Assembly: GCA_963711255.1 (NCBI GenBank)
Contig: CAVQDO010000008.1
Span: 186,001 to 250,000, forward strand
From: GCA-2746365 sp963711255
Lineage (GTDB): Bacteria > Pseudomonadota > Gammaproteobacteria > SZUA-229
Length of the DNA: 64,000 nt
Direction: 5' to 3'
Both the position numbers and the translations under genes were made by a program. Below are positions 1-10,754 of the stretch, in pieces; within the stretch, counting starts at the first letter, position 1; each line of letters starts with the position of its first letter. A model generated the notes under the pieces. It made no database searches, had not been told where the DNA came from, and saw only the letters and a program-made list of their open reading frames with translations.

Positions 1-381
1 CTCAAGCGGTGTCACATTCACGATAATGCCACAGCGGGCATAAGTTGATTTACCCAGGCAAATGGTCAATACACTTCGTGGTATTTTGAAGTTTTCTACC
101 GTACGTGCCAGCGCAAATGAGTTTGGCGGAATAATGCAGACGTCACCGGTAAAATCAACAAAGCTATGCTCTGAAAAGTTTTTCGGATCAACCACCGCCG
201 AATTGATGTTGGTGAATATTTTAAAATGGTCGGAACAGCGCACATCATATCCGTAACTGGAAGTACCATAGGAAATGAGTCGATCACCAGCATCATTGGT
301 TTTCACCTGACCCGCCTCAAACGGTTCAATCATGCCTTTCTCGGCTTCACGTCGTATCCACTTATCAGATTTAATGCTCAC
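1..381 (-). CDS. dcd: dCTP deaminase, 3' part cut by the window edge
   Basis: Deaminates dCTP to dUTP in the cytoplasm, feeding dTMP synthesis. The first 127 residues are visible, about two thirds of the usual ~188. The reading begins MSIKSDKWIRR from a GTG codon at 381-379 and holds the family blocks SYGTSSYGYDVRC, IFTNINSAVVDPKNF and CLGKSTYARCGIIVNVTP, the last being the nucleotide-binding/active-site segment. No ATG start fits, so GTG is chosen. In many gammaproteobacteria dcd lies directly downstream of apbC/mrp on the same strand. Here the two are about 17.7 kb apart, with the LemA/M48 pair and the cytochrome operon between them. Recognition of the family is confident. Confidence 0.93.
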   Translation of the reverse strand, partial: MSIKSDKWIRREAEKGMIEPFEAGQVKTNDAGDRLISYGTSSYGYDVRCSDHFKIFTNINSAVVDPKNFSEHSFVDFTGDVCIIPPNSFALARTVENFKIPRSVLTICLGKSTYARCGIIVNVTPLE

Positions 382-500
382 TCTTTTCTCCACATAGACA
401 GAATTTCCAGCGGCTGAATTCTACCATGTGACCAGCAATTCGATTATGATTTTTTTATCAAAATAGCGCCCCGTCAGCACTTCTTTAGGTGCCGACAACC

Positions 501-2498
501 TCATTGTACTGCACTTTCCTCATTTCTAATGACAGGCGGCATCGGGCAATCCAGGCAACTTGCAATAGCGCGAGTTAATTCATACGCCTGCAAGGTGACT
601 TTGCCATCATGAGAAATACAGCTGACACAGGCCTGTAAAAAACGTTTCTTTATCGGCGGTTTAAGCTGTTCAAGTTCATCGATCGCAGAATTTAAAGCAT
701 CCATCGATACTTTGTTCTTGGGCAATATTGACAGCGCTCCCGCAGCTACCGAATGCTTTGCTGCATCAAATGCCGAGCGCGCACCGGCATCATTACCATC
801 AACAACCGGGTGTTCGATATATGCCAGCATCGATAAAACCAGTTCTGTTGAATATTTAGCAGAACCCAGTACAAAATATTTTGCCACGGGTGTTTGACGT
901 AAACCGTATTGCTCTGACAGATGCTGCAGTACCACGCGCTGTATAATCCATTCCCGCAGACTCACTTCTTTATCAGCATAGATTAACTGCTGCACACAAG
1001 ACTCAAACCGCCTGTATTGATCAAGCGTCATTTCACGCAGAGTAGGCAAGGTCAGGTCAACCAGTAACAGCGTCTGTGTCTTTGCCTGCTCAGCGACCAG
1101 TTTCTGTACCTGCTTCACATTTTCTGCATGCAGTTCACCAATAACATTAGTTAAAACTGCGTACTGTTTACGCTGTATAGCTGCATCTTGATCTAACAAT
1201 AAAGCCAGAATTAGCGCCTGTGCGCCATAGGGATTCTCTGCGTTAGCCACTATAAGTTCTGGCATCTGCTGATGCCAGAGCTGTGCAGCGTCCAGCTGCT
1301 GCTGTGAGACATCACCAATATTGTCCAGCGCATGCATCGCTTCATTCAAGGCAATGCTCATACCGGCACCGACCGTTAAACTTGTAATCAGGGCTTTTTT
1401 CTTTTGCCTGTTACTGGTTTCCTGCACGCTTGCCTGTGATGTTGCTTCAGGTTCAAGCACTGCTTTCCTGTCATCAAAGAAGAACTTACCATCCCAGTTT
1501 GGATCGATACGATAAATACGTTTTTTTAACGGTGGGTGTGTAGAAAAAGAAAAGAAGCTGCTGTGTTTGTCTCCCAGGGCAAAATAAGCATGACTGTATT
1601 CATCAACCGAGGCGGTTAACAGGGCCGAGCCGGGAATAGCGCCACCGATTTTTTTTAATGCATTGGCTATGCCTTCACGGTTGCGGGTAAATTGTACTGC
1701 CGAAGCATCTGCCAGGTATTCACGCTGCTTACTTATCAGTGACTTGATCCAGTTGCCAAAAAACAAACCTGAATAACCAACAACGAATAAGCCCGCGCCA
1801 ACGCCAAAAATCACCAGCGCCGCCTGGCCGTTTTTACTGTTGCGGGAACTTCGCATATAACGCATTGAGCGTAATATTATCCGCCCCAGCATGCCAATCA
1901 TTAAGATGCCGTGCAGGATGGCTATCAGCCGAATATTCAGCCGCATATCACCATTGAAGATATGACTGAACTCATGCGCGATGACTCCCTGTAATTCATC
2001 ACGCGTTAACCGTTCCAGTGCGCCCTGTGTTACACCGATAACCGCATTGGTTGTTTTCCAGCCGGCAGCAAAAGCGTTTATGCCCTGCTCGTTTAATATA
2101 TACACCTGCGGTACGGGCACACCGGAAGCAATTGCCATTTCTTCGACGATGTTCAGGATTTTTTGATGTAAGACATCACTGCTGCTGCGCGGTACTATTA
2201 CACCGCCAAGATGCTGCGCAATGGCCGAACCACCCGCCATTAACTGGGTAAGCTTGTACAGGCTGCCAAGTGCAATAAACCCTATAATAGCAGCACATAT
2301 CAAAACACTAAGATTTCGATCAAAGACCAGACCAAGCTGTTCCGGGGAAAATGTCAGGGTGGAATATTCGACAAAATAGAAATACCCAAAAACAAGAAAA
2401 TTACTCAGCACCAGCAATATAACTATCGCCAGTACAAATAATAAAACTAATACACTAGTGCTGCGCCGGGCCGAGTCCTGTGCTTCGAAGAAGTTCAT
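501..2498 (-). CDS. M48 family membrane metalloprotease, LemA-associated
   Basis: Predicted inner-membrane zinc protease of the HtpX/Ste24 family, 665 residues. Two N-terminal membrane segments (about residues 15-45 and 58-80) precede the protease domain. The zinc motif HEFSH is near residue 175, in the sequence VIAHEFSHIFNGDM. Further membrane segments lie near 190-255, and EYLADASAVQFTR supplies the third zinc ligand (E). HtpX proper is about 290 residues. This protein has an extra ~320-residue soluble C-terminus of unknown role, a form often paired with LemA. It lies 91 bp downstream of lemA on the same strand, so co-transcription is likely. Substrates cannot be inferred from sequence. Confidence 0.88.
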   Translation of the reverse strand: MNFFEAQDSARRSTSVLVLLFVLAIVILLVLSNFLVFGYFYFVEYSTLTFSPEQLGLVFDRNLSVLICAAIIGFIALGSLYKLTQLMAGGSAIAQHLGGVIVPRSSSDVLHQKILNIVEEMAIASGVPVPQVYILNEQGINAFAAGWKTTNAVIGVTQGALERLTRDELQGVIAHEFSHIFNGDMRLNIRLIAILHGILMIGMLGRIILRSMRYMRSSRNSKNGQAALVIFGVGAGLFVVGYSGLFFGNWIKSLISKQREYLADASAVQFTRNREGIANALKKIGGAIPGSALLTASVDEYSHAYFALGDKHSSFFSFSTHPPLKKRIYRIDPNWDGKFFFDDRKAVLEPEATSQASVQETSNRQKKKALITSLTVGAGMSIALNEAMHALDNIGDVSQQQLDAAQLWHQQMPELIVANAENPYGAQALILALLLDQDAAIQRKQYAVLTNVIGELHAENVKQVQKLVAEQAKTQTLLLVDLTLPTLREMTLDQYRRFESCVQQLIYADKEVSLREWIIQRVVLQHLSEQYGLRQTPVAKYFVLGSAKYSTELVLSMLAYIEHPVVDGNDAGARSAFDAAKHSVAAGALSILPKNKVSMDALNSAIDELEQLKPPIKKRFLQACVSCISHDGKVTLQAYELTRAIASCLDCPMPPVIRNEESAVQ

Positions 2499-2589
2499 AA
2501 CAAGCTAAAACAACAGCTCGTCATCTCGAGCAACTAGACATCCACAGGCATGGAACAATAATTCAAACATGCTAATAAGCAAACACAGA

Positions 2590-3186
2590 TTAAAATGAAA
2601 CTTTAGGCACTGCCTGTATCTCCGCGCTATCCTCAAACTCAAGCAGGCTGGCATCGGCGGCGTGGCCAAACGGGCCGGCAAAAAAGTTTTGCGGGAAAGA
2701 CTGCTTATAGGTGTTGTATTCCATAACACCGTCATTAAATGACTGCCTGGCAAACGAAACCCGGTTTTCCGTACTGGTCAGCTCTTCGCTTAGCTGCATC
2801 ATGTTCTGGTTCGCTTTTAAATCAGGGTAATCCTCCATCACCACATTAAAACGGCTCAGAGCTCCTGCAAGCTGGCCTTCTGCCTGTGCAAGTGTGCCCA
2901 TCACACTGGCATCACCTGGATTATTTTTAGCCGCATCCAGACCTGATGACGCAGCGTTACGAGCAGTAATGACTGCATCCAGTGTTTCACGTTCGTGCTT
3001 CATGTAACCTTTGGCTGTTTCAATAAGGTTGGGAATTAAATCGTATCGACGTTTTAACTGCACTTCAATCTGTGCAAAGGCATTTTTGTAGCGATTTTTC
3101 AGCGTCACCAGCTGGTTAAAAATGCTAATGATATAAAAAATAACCAGGCCAATAATAACCAGTGTAACGATTGTTGAAGTTTCCAT
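2590..3186 (-). CDS. lemA: LemA family protein
   Basis: A 198-residue protein with one N-terminal membrane anchor (about residues 7-25) followed by the helical LemA domain. Family signatures are IFNQLVTLKNRYKNAFAQ, VQLKRRYDLIPNLIETAKGY and the late ENRVSFARQSFNDGVMEYN. The start is supported by an AGGAG Shine-Dalgarno sequence a few bases before the ATG. LemA proteins are membrane-anchored, with the helical bundle probably outside the cytoplasm; their biochemical role is unsettled. The M48 protease gene just downstream is a recurrent neighbour, implying a joint envelope function. Confidence 0.93.
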   Translation of the reverse strand: METSTIVTLVIIGLVIFYIISIFNQLVTLKNRYKNAFAQIEVQLKRRYDLIPNLIETAKGYMKHERETLDAVITARNAASSGLDAAKNNPGDASVMGTLAQAEGQLAGALSRFNVVMEDYPDLKANQNMMQLSEELTSTENRVSFARQSFNDGVMEYNTYKQSFPQNFFAGPFGHAADASLLEFEDSAEIQAVPKVSF

Positions 3187-3393
3187 GTACGACTCCTGCC
3201 TTCTATAGTTTCTAAACTTTCACAAACTATAGTTTATCTGCATTACAAAGTATGGATACAAATAAAAAATGATGGCTACTGACCTGAGATAATTACACGA
3301 ACCCTGGTACAAATCATACATACATTTATTGACATTAATAAGCTATCTTAAATGATAGACTGAACCCATATTCATGCATTAAAATATCTACCC

Positions 3394-3765
3394 ATGCGCT
3401 ATTCTATAGATACACAATCAGACATTCAGGCCGTAGTTATAAAAGCCGAGGGTATAATTAACACCGTAGTAGCTGAGCAAATGGTGGTTGATACAGGAAC
3501 CTATCTTAAAAAAACCGGGCTTAAGCGATGTGTTTTCGACCTCTTTAAAACAGAAGTCGACCCCAACCAGTCAATGATAGAAATGTTTACCTTCGTACGT
3601 ATTTTTGAAAAGGCGGATATTGATAAATCGGTAAGAATGGCAGCACTGTATTTCAGTGGCGGCGAATATCGAAGTCACCTGGAAGGCAGTGCAATGATAG
3701 AAGGTTTCAAGCTCAGGCATTTCACCGATAAGCAAGAAGCAATCAACTGGCTTTGTCTGCTCTAA
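3394..3765 (+). CDS. Small STAS/SpoIIAA-like protein
   Basis: A 123-residue soluble protein with no signal peptide or membrane segment. The pattern (MRYSID start, a beta strand around AVVIKAEGIINT, then KRCVFDLFKTEV, VRMAALYFSGG and the C-terminal FTDKQEAINWL) fits the SpoIIAA-like/STAS fold, where the last helix is typically 'D.EEAI.WL'. The usual serine phosphoacceptor site is not obvious. It is transcribed towards the end of the cytochrome operon, so the two converge. Fold assignment is by pattern only; the function is unknown. Confidence 0.6.
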   Translation: MRYSIDTQSDIQAVVIKAEGIINTVVAEQMVVDTGTYLKKTGLKRCVFDLFKTEVDPNQSMIEMFTFVRIFEKADIDKSVRMAALYFSGGEYRSHLEGSAMIEGFKLRHFTDKQEAINWLCLL

Positions 3766-3790
3766 ATAGCGAATGCTTAAATAAAAATAC

Positions 3791-3845
3791 AAAAACAGGG
3801 ATTAATGAGCAATCAACTCTAATAGTAGAAACAATTGCATCATAG
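3791..3845. repeat. Degenerate copy of the GGGGTCAGAG palindromic repeat
   Basis: The stretch starts AAAAACAGGG, has GAGCAAT in the middle, and continues with TAATAGTAGAAACAATTGC. That last block differs at one base from the corresponding block of the perfect palindrome at 60839-60890. The left half is eroded. It sits in the convergent gap between the STAS-like gene and the end of the cytochrome operon. Confidence 0.6.
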
Positions 3846-3891
3846 TGTTAACCAATCTATACGAGAAAAACCCGCCCTGCTTTCAGTTACC

Positions 3892-5256
3892 TTACCGAGT
3901 CAACTTATCTCTTAATGAAAGCAATGAGGCTTTAAAAGCTTTCTGATCATAAGTTTCATCATCATCAACCAGTGTATACATTTGGTCGATTTCTGTTTTT
4001 ACCTGTTCGCGTAAACCCTGGTCAAAAGGCTGGAGCTCATCCCAGCTAATAGTTAGCACACTTATCGCCATAACACATTGCTCGGCGGCAACGTAATTAT
4101 TATAACCATCCCAGATACCTTCATTGAGAATACCCAGAGTGATATTTTTAATATCTGTAGCAGTAAACTTATGCGCTACTATTGATGAAGTCATTGCTGG
4201 CATTTCAGCCTGTATTTCACTCGCCTGTACGCGAAGTGCCTGTAAACTTTCGGCTGATGACAAATGCAGGGCCAGTAGTTTTTTCTTAAACCGCCAGCCC
4301 TCACCTTTTTTAACCTGGCCCAGTATATGTCGTAACATTAACAGGCTGGAATCATTTATTGGTACTGCGCCCGGTTTCAGGCCGGTACCCCTTTTCGGTT
4401 GCCAGCTTTTATCTGACATTGGGTGATGACAGCTATGGCAGTCAAACAGGCTTAATTCCGGGAACAGGCCAGTAGCATGCAGTTTTTCGCTTACTATCAT
4501 AGACATTACTGACTCTGTTGCCACGGCCTGGCCGACTGCCCAGGCTTTAACATTAGTGTCGGGCGTTTTCCGTTTTGCGTAATCTGCATCCTGGGTAAAA
4601 TGTTTTGGCTGCAATTCGGTAAATGTATCCAGCTCAAAACTGATTCTTGGATGGCCCGCACCCATTATTTCATGGCTGACAAACTGTTTTTCATTACCGT
4701 AGTGACAGGACAGACAGAGTCGTGCGCGGCTGACGATATCATCAGTGGGATACAGTCCATTGCTTATGTTTTGTGCGTGTGTTGATTCTTTACTGGTATG
4801 ACTCTTTAGCCATTTTTCTGAACCGCCGTGACAGCTTTCACAACCAATGCCATCCGACATCTGAAACTTCTTACCGCGCAACTCCTGTTTAACGTTACTG
4901 GCATGGCAGGCAAGACAGACCGGTTCCAGGTGCGGCGCTTTCAGGCCAAGCTTATTGGTGATTTCAACAAAGTCCTGGTTGAAAAGTTTGTTATAAGCGC
5001 GGCTATGTACATCGCGTCGATCCCAGGTGATGTATTCGTTATGCTGAATATTGGTCTGTTTATATTCTTTAACTGAACCATGGCACATGCTGCTGGCACA
5101 GCTTGCAACACCGTTATGAACATAGTTATCCTGTACCGGTAAAGGCGTCGTTTCCTGCTCATTGGCCACAGCCAGCGTTGGCAGTACCACTGCCGACAGC
5201 ATTAATACAGTCATGAACATAAAACCGCTCATCAATTTTAAATTAAACATAATCAT
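3892..5256 (-). CDS. Secreted pentaheme c-type cytochrome, last gene of the operon
   Basis: A 454-residue periplasmic multiheme cytochrome c. Residues 1-31 form a signal peptide (hydrophobic stretch, then LAVANEQ). There are four canonical heme sites (CLACH, CESCH, CLSCH, CHSCH) plus one CASSMCH, a C-x4-CH site like those that bind heme in some multiheme cytochromes, making five likely hemes. The arrangement resembles the cytochrome c554 domain family. The C-terminal ~150 residues have no heme site. Its ATG overlaps the stop of the decaheme gene by one base (TAATG), so the two are translationally coupled. Role inferred from context: a periplasmic or outer-membrane electron carrier in the same pathway. 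Confidence 0.85.
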   Translation of the reverse strand: MIMFNLKLMSGFMFMTVLMLSAVVLPTLAVANEQETTPLPVQDNYVHNGVASCASSMCHGSVKEYKQTNIQHNEYITWDRRDVHSRAYNKLFNQDFVEITNKLGLKAPHLEPVCLACHASNVKQELRGKKFQMSDGIGCESCHGGSEKWLKSHTSKESTHAQNISNGLYPTDDIVSRARLCLSCHYGNEKQFVSHEIMGAGHPRISFELDTFTELQPKHFTQDADYAKRKTPDTNVKAWAVGQAVATESVMSMIVSEKLHATGLFPELSLFDCHSCHHPMSDKSWQPKRGTGLKPGAVPINDSSLLMLRHILGQVKKGEGWRFKKKLLALHLSSAESLQALRVQASEIQAEMPAMTSSIVAHKFTATDIKNITLGILNEGIWDGYNNYVAAEQCVMAISVLTISWDELQPFDQGLREQVKTEIDQMYTLVDDDETYDQKAFKASLLSLRDKLTR

Positions 5257-8200
5257 TATTTCAGGTACACACTGTTATCTACTTTATCGCCAACTGTCCA
5301 CGGCTTGCCACCATTTTTCAGGTACAGTTTCTGCATTTCCTGCAAATTAAACGGACGTGAACCAAGGCGGCCAAATACCGCAATCTGGTTGCCGCTTTCA
5401 TCAACAGCACGATCCCTGTCCAGGCCTTTGGATAATGCCAGTGCCGGTGAATCGGTTTCACGGCTGGCGATTAAAAAGGGTTTTGGTTCCGGACTGAAAC
5501 CATAGAATTTAGGCTGTGTTACCGGTGAAGTCAACTGCACTACTTTCAGACCATTTTTACCATCGGCAACATAAGCAAACAGGCTTGCATTGGTTGTTGC
5601 CACAATAACATCTCGCGCATCGTTCATTCTGCCTTTCGCATTATAGAGTTGCAATAATTCAGGCTGCTCCGGTTTTTCTATGTCTATTATGGCCAGCCCC
5701 TGTTTTCCAGCGGCAACATAGGCATAGGTTCTTGCCAGGTAAACCCGCTGCGCATCAGCCAGCTTTATGCTTGCCTGTTCCAGCAACAGCGGTTTATCCG
5801 GATGCGTAATATCAACCACATTTAAGCCCTGCCTGCTAGTAACAAACAGGTAACGGAACTGGACCGCCGTTGCCCGTGCACCGGACAATGGCAAGATTGC
5901 AGATACTTCGGGTGATAGCGGTTTATCCAGGTTCACAACAACGATGCCTTTTTCTGTTGTTATATAAGCATAGTAACCGGCCAGCGTAATGTGTCGTGCG
6001 CCCCTGAGCACGCCGTCCTGATTCCAGGTTAGTGCACGTTTTAAAAAGTTGTTGCGCGGCTCACCATCGGACAGGGTATTAATATCAGTCAGTATCAGTC
6101 CCTCTTCGGCATCAACGATAACGGCGTAATTATAAAGCGGGTGAAATGCCTGCTCCTTGTTAGCAACGCGCATTAGCTCGCCCTTATTACGATCGGGGTG
6201 AATCGGCTGGTTGGTCGGCAGTGCCATACAGGTCGCATTTTTTGTTTCAAGATGCGTATCATGGCCGGCGGAACTGTAGGGCGCGGTTACAATACGCTGT
6301 GAAATACCTTTATTCGCTATGTTTGCCACATCATAAACCTGGAAACCTTCTTCGCCCTGTGCAACATAAAGGTATTCACCGCGCAGCTGTAAACAGGAGG
6401 CTTTACCGGAAGAGTGCTCGTAAGCTTCCTGCAGCTCACGCTGTTCATTCAGGTGCTGCTGATAGTAATCGGGATAAGCGTACTTATGCAGGTAACTACC
6501 GATCACTGCCTGCGGCTCGTCCCACTCGGTAACACGTACTGCTTCAACACTGTCTTCGCCACCGACCCAGGCGTTAATACCAACAAAATTGACAAAGTTA
6601 GTACCCAGCAACAATAACTGGGACATGATGGCATTATTATCTTTTTCTTCAGACAGATGGCAATCGGCACAGGTTTTGGTTTCTTCCTTGCGCGCAGTAT
6701 GCGGGAAGTGCGGCGCAAATGCCTGCGAACTAAAACCACTGGCCGATACCGGTGGCTGCTGCGCATAGATACGTTCACGGCTGGCATTGGTTGATGACAG
6801 CACCAGTGCCGATGAAGAACGTACCGGTGCAATACGTCCGCCTTTTATCGGCCCGCGCTTGCCGAGCTGAAACATCTGATCACGTGCAACCTGCGGATTA
6901 TAAGTCGCATAGTTACGAGACTCTCCACCCTCAAAATGTTTACGTGTTGTTTTCCTGTTGGCTTCAATCGGTAAATGACAGCCGCCGCAACTGGTGGTCC
7001 ATGAGGTATGACAGGTGTAACATTGCATATCTTCATCACTGTGAGCCAGCTCTTTCGCTTTAACACCGGGGCCCCAGGCAAGCGTATCGGTATTTGTGCT
7101 CATCAGTTTGGCGCGTGCCGATTTTGCATTGTATTCTTTATGTGAAGGGTCAACCGAATCTTTCACCAGTGACATTTGCCATTCCATACCGGGATTTAAT
7201 AAAGAACGCTGAATCAGTTTTCCATTGCGCCATTCAAAACGTTTCTTACCGTCAGGATTACGAATCAGGCTCAGATCATTACCGCCTGGCGGTGCTGCCG
7301 GACCACTGGTTCTCAAGTTGGGATACTGGCTGCTGGTACCATGACAGTCCTTGCACATGATCTCGACTGCTGCCGCCACTTCACCGTGTATGTTTCCCGT
7401 ACCATGGTTGTCCTGAGAAAAATGACAGTCGACACAATGCATGCCTTTATCAAGATGTATCGATGCCATGTGCACCGCTTTTTTGAATTTTTCCGGATCA
7501 TCATCGGTAACGATGGTGCCATCTTTATCCAGCAGGTTGCCCTTTCGGTCGCGTTTAAACACCGCGCGAAAATTCCAGCCATGGCCATGATAATCAGCAA
7601 ACTGGGTATCGTTTAATTGCGGATTCAACTCACTGACATTACGCAGAAATTCTTCGTCGGCCCACTTACCGCGCGCCGCAGCGCCTTCCGGATTACGCTC
7701 ATGCACATCGTGCACTTCTTTGGCCGTCGGGTACTTCTGCTTCTCTGGCCACATAAATGGTGCATCCGATTCGTAGTCCCACATGGTATAACCCAGGTAG
7801 GTATTGACAAACATATTGGGCTGATGCATGTGGCAGGACATGCACTGTGATGTCGGTATCGCACGGGTGAAAGCGTGTTTGATCGGATGACCTTCTTCCG
7901 TTTTAGAGATGGTCGGATCAACGGTCTGTGTTTTACCGGTATGTCCTGCTTTTGCATAAGGACCGGAATGCCGCGGGTCACGATCATTGGCATAAACACT
8001 ATGACAGCCCGAGCAACCCGAATGGCGATAGTCACCCGGCTGGTCATTGGTACCCATGAACCACATATGCGGATCATTCAACCGTGTTTTGGTCATGTTT
8101 AATACCGGTATGGCAACACGGCCACCGGTGCCCGGACCACGGTTAGACTGTTTGATATCCAGTCGGCCCGCTTCTTCCAGCCGCTGTATCTGTCCCAGCT

Positions 8201-9000
8201 GGTTTGGAATAGCGGTTTCCGGAAACAGGTTGGTGATATTCCTGCCACCGCGTTCAAACACACGAAACACATCTGCCGGCGGAATCACTTCCCATGCTGG
8301 TAAAGGATATAGTACTTCCAGCACACCGCGCTCTTTCATTTTCTGATCGGGTTTCGATGGATTCTTTATTGCAGCCGCCAGACCGGTCTCGGTATAACTT
8401 TCACCCAGCAGATAATTTTTATAAGGCAGTATGCCGTTATTATAAGCCGCGCCGCCCCACAACATGGCAGACGTACTCATCAGGCTTCGTGCTGCCGCAT
8501 CAATTTCCTGCTGATGACAGGCACCACAGGCTTTGTCTGCAACACGATAATCAGATGGATTAATGAAACGAACAAACTCGGGACTTTCCCTGTTTAGCAG
8601 GGTATAAGTCTGGCGCGGATTTGCACTGGAAGGATAATGCCAGTCATCCGGATAGATAGGCAGTACATGCGCCCTGGCCATTGCCTGCTGATAGGCCTTA
8701 TCGCCCTTCTTTGCCTGCCGGGGTTTTACTATAGTTGTATCACCGCCATGACAATCACTGCACGATAAGTTCACGCCTTCACTGCTATGCATACTGGCGG
8801 CATCGGTTTTACTGTGACAGGAAACACAGCCCTTATTTTTTTCTTCGACGGCTAACGGCGACTGCGACTCGGGTGCAGCAGGCGCTGCAGCATATTCACG
8901 TTCAACAAATTCTGTGACCGTCGAAGCATTCACGAAAAATGCAAACGGTAGTGAAGTAAAGACGGCCAGAACGAGAAGTGTTATTTTTAGTTATATTCAT
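5256..9000 (-). CDS. Secreted decaheme cytochrome c fused to an LVIVD beta-propeller (signal peptide out of frame)
   Basis: The open frame (from a GTG at 8933) gives 1225 residues with ten CxxCH sites: CVSCH, CSDCH, CGACH, CSGCH, CMSCH, CVDCH, CKDCH, CYTCH, CGGCH and CADCH. The last ~400 residues hold LVIVD-type repeats of a beta-propeller (LYVAQGEEGFQVYDV, AYVAAGKQGLAIIDI, AYVADGKNGLKVVQL). As read, the GTG start lacks an export signal. An ATG at 9000, 4 bp after the upstream gene, begins MNITK. Dropping one base from the A5 run at 8984-8988 joins it to KITLLVLAVFTSLPFAFF, a good signal peptide, giving 1247 residues. Presumably the main extracellular or outer-membrane electron-transfer protein of the operon; no lipobox is seen. 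Confidence 0.85.
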
Positions 9001-9003
9001 TAT

Positions 9004-10750
9004 TTAATACGTCAGTACCAGGTTTGCCAATACCGAATAATTAATTTCATCACCAAATAACTGTTCATAACCTTTGCCCGGCAATAAGGCTGCAGCGGAC
9101 AATCGGAACACAACATTTTGTGTCATAAAGGGACGATAAATACTGGCCACCGACAAGTCCCAGCCAATCGCTTTATCAATACCGCCCTGGTTTCTCGCTA
9201 CTTCCATGACTTCGGTTTTATCAAACCAGATATGATTGGCATTCCAGCTAATACGAAATTCCGGCAGAAAATCGAAATCCATGCCTGCACCCAACAATAG
9301 AATACCGGGGTTGGTAAAGTTGGACTGGCCCTGGTCTTTCGAAGAACGCAAGTGAATTTAAAATACCGTTACGACCCGATAGAGTAACACCGCCACCGCC
9401 GATGTTAGCCACCGGCTGGCGAATCCAGAAACTGGTATCTGCACCGGCAATCAGCGGATTTTCAAAAATGGCATCAAAACCCGTGGACTTGTCATCAAAC
9501 GGATCTTCGTCACCGCTGCCATAAACAAAAGAAAACCGCGCACGTATCCAGTCGTAGTCACGCGAAAATTCAGCCGCTGCAAAAAACGCATCGATATCTG
9601 ACGCCGGCCGGTAAAGGTCGCCTTATCTTCATCACCAAAAGCGTAATAAATCGAGCCACTGACATTGTTACGCCCAAAGTGCCCGTCACCGCTGTAACCT
9701 AAATACGTTACCTGGTAACTGCGCAACTGTTCGGTGCCTAGCGATGCCGGCCGCACCAGGAAGCCATTGTTATCAAAATAATTTTCAGCATTTTCATTGT
9801 TACGGTTATGCACTACGGCCATCTGTGAATTAAAACCCAGTACCGGGTAGTCCTGTCTATAAATGTTTGCGAGGTAGACATCATCATCGCGCAGCGATCT
9901 GCGACAAATCATTCAGACCGCTATTGGTGTCTTTTTCGATGCGTCTGAAACCAGGCGAGATTATATTGATAAATATTATTATCACGGGTGCCAAATAAGG
10001 CGCACACCAAAGGGATTATCAATAAACAGGAAACCGCGAAAATCTGCCGTGATTGGTTGCACACCAACCTGCATACTGTCGAAATCGTAACTGGTCCGAA
10101 ACATTACGCAAATGTTTATCAACATATAAATCCTGAATACCTATGTGACTATCATTACGCGTATCACCCTGCTGCGGATCAATATACAGGGCACGAACTT
10201 CATCGGCTTCGACACGGTTAGCATTCACCACTGCGGTTAAACGGTATTCATAATCGGGCGGCCGGAAAATAGTGTCGCCCTTGTAATAGACCGCATTAAA
10301 AATTAAATTCTGGTTTAGCACCAGCTGCTCACCTTCACCGAAAACATCAAGTGAAGCAGAACGGTTTGATGTTATGCGGACCGACCGGGGTTGGTATTCT
10401 TCGTGCTTCAACAACACTGTCGGAAATCAGTGAAAGATTTAGAAACCAGTCATCATGAATCGGCTGATCGGCCTTCAAGGTATTGTGGTTATACGGGTCC
10501 AGCCAGTTGTCCGTTTGGATACCCAGCGTTTCGATTAAACGCCAGCGGTCAGGAATACTAATCGACTCGCGACTAAATCCGGTGAAGGCGGCGCTATCGC
10601 TGACGGATCAATTTCCGGCTCGCTATACTGCAGCGGCTGATTGCGCAGGTCCCCTGCACGCTGTCGCTGCCATTCAGTTTCAGCGCTGGCATTAAACATG
10701 AAAGCCAATGATAAAACTGCAAGCAACATTTTTTGACCAGGTTTATGCAT
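9004..10750 (-). pseudogene. Outer-membrane beta-barrel protein, broken by about eight frameshifts
   Basis: Pieces of one ~580-residue protein appear in successive frames. The N-terminus MHKPGQKMLLAVLSLAFMF..ASAE is a clear signal peptide. Then come RWRLIETLGIQTDNWLDP, SASLDVFGEGEQLVLNQN, KGDTIFRPPDYEYRL, DDDVYLANIYRQDYPVLG, RNNVSGSIYYAFGDEDKA and a C-terminus SVLANLVLTY ending in an aromatic residue, as in outer-membrane barrels. Single-base indels are needed near 10567, 10400, 10090, 9998, 9950, 9900, 9602 and 9356. Start and end lie 4 bp from the upstream gene and 3 bp from the decaheme ATG. It could be the porin sheath for the decaheme cytochrome, by analogy with MtrB/PioB, although I do not recognise that family here. 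True decay or low sequence quality would look the same. Confidence 0.7.
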
Positions 10751-10754
10751 AAGC

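Noticed and set aside
2505..2753. ORF over the end of lemA and the lemA/M48 gap
   Set aside because: It overlaps the C-terminus of lemA in another frame and has no family resemblance.
8911..8933. GTG at 8933 as true start of the decaheme gene
   Set aside because: It leaves the protein without a signal peptide although ten hemes require export, and a proper signal sequence lies just upstream one base out of frame.
5256..8933. Hydroxylamine-oxidoreductase or nitrite-reductase identity of the decaheme protein
   Set aside because: No CxxCK site or HAO-type heme spacing was seen, and the propeller fusion does not fit those families.
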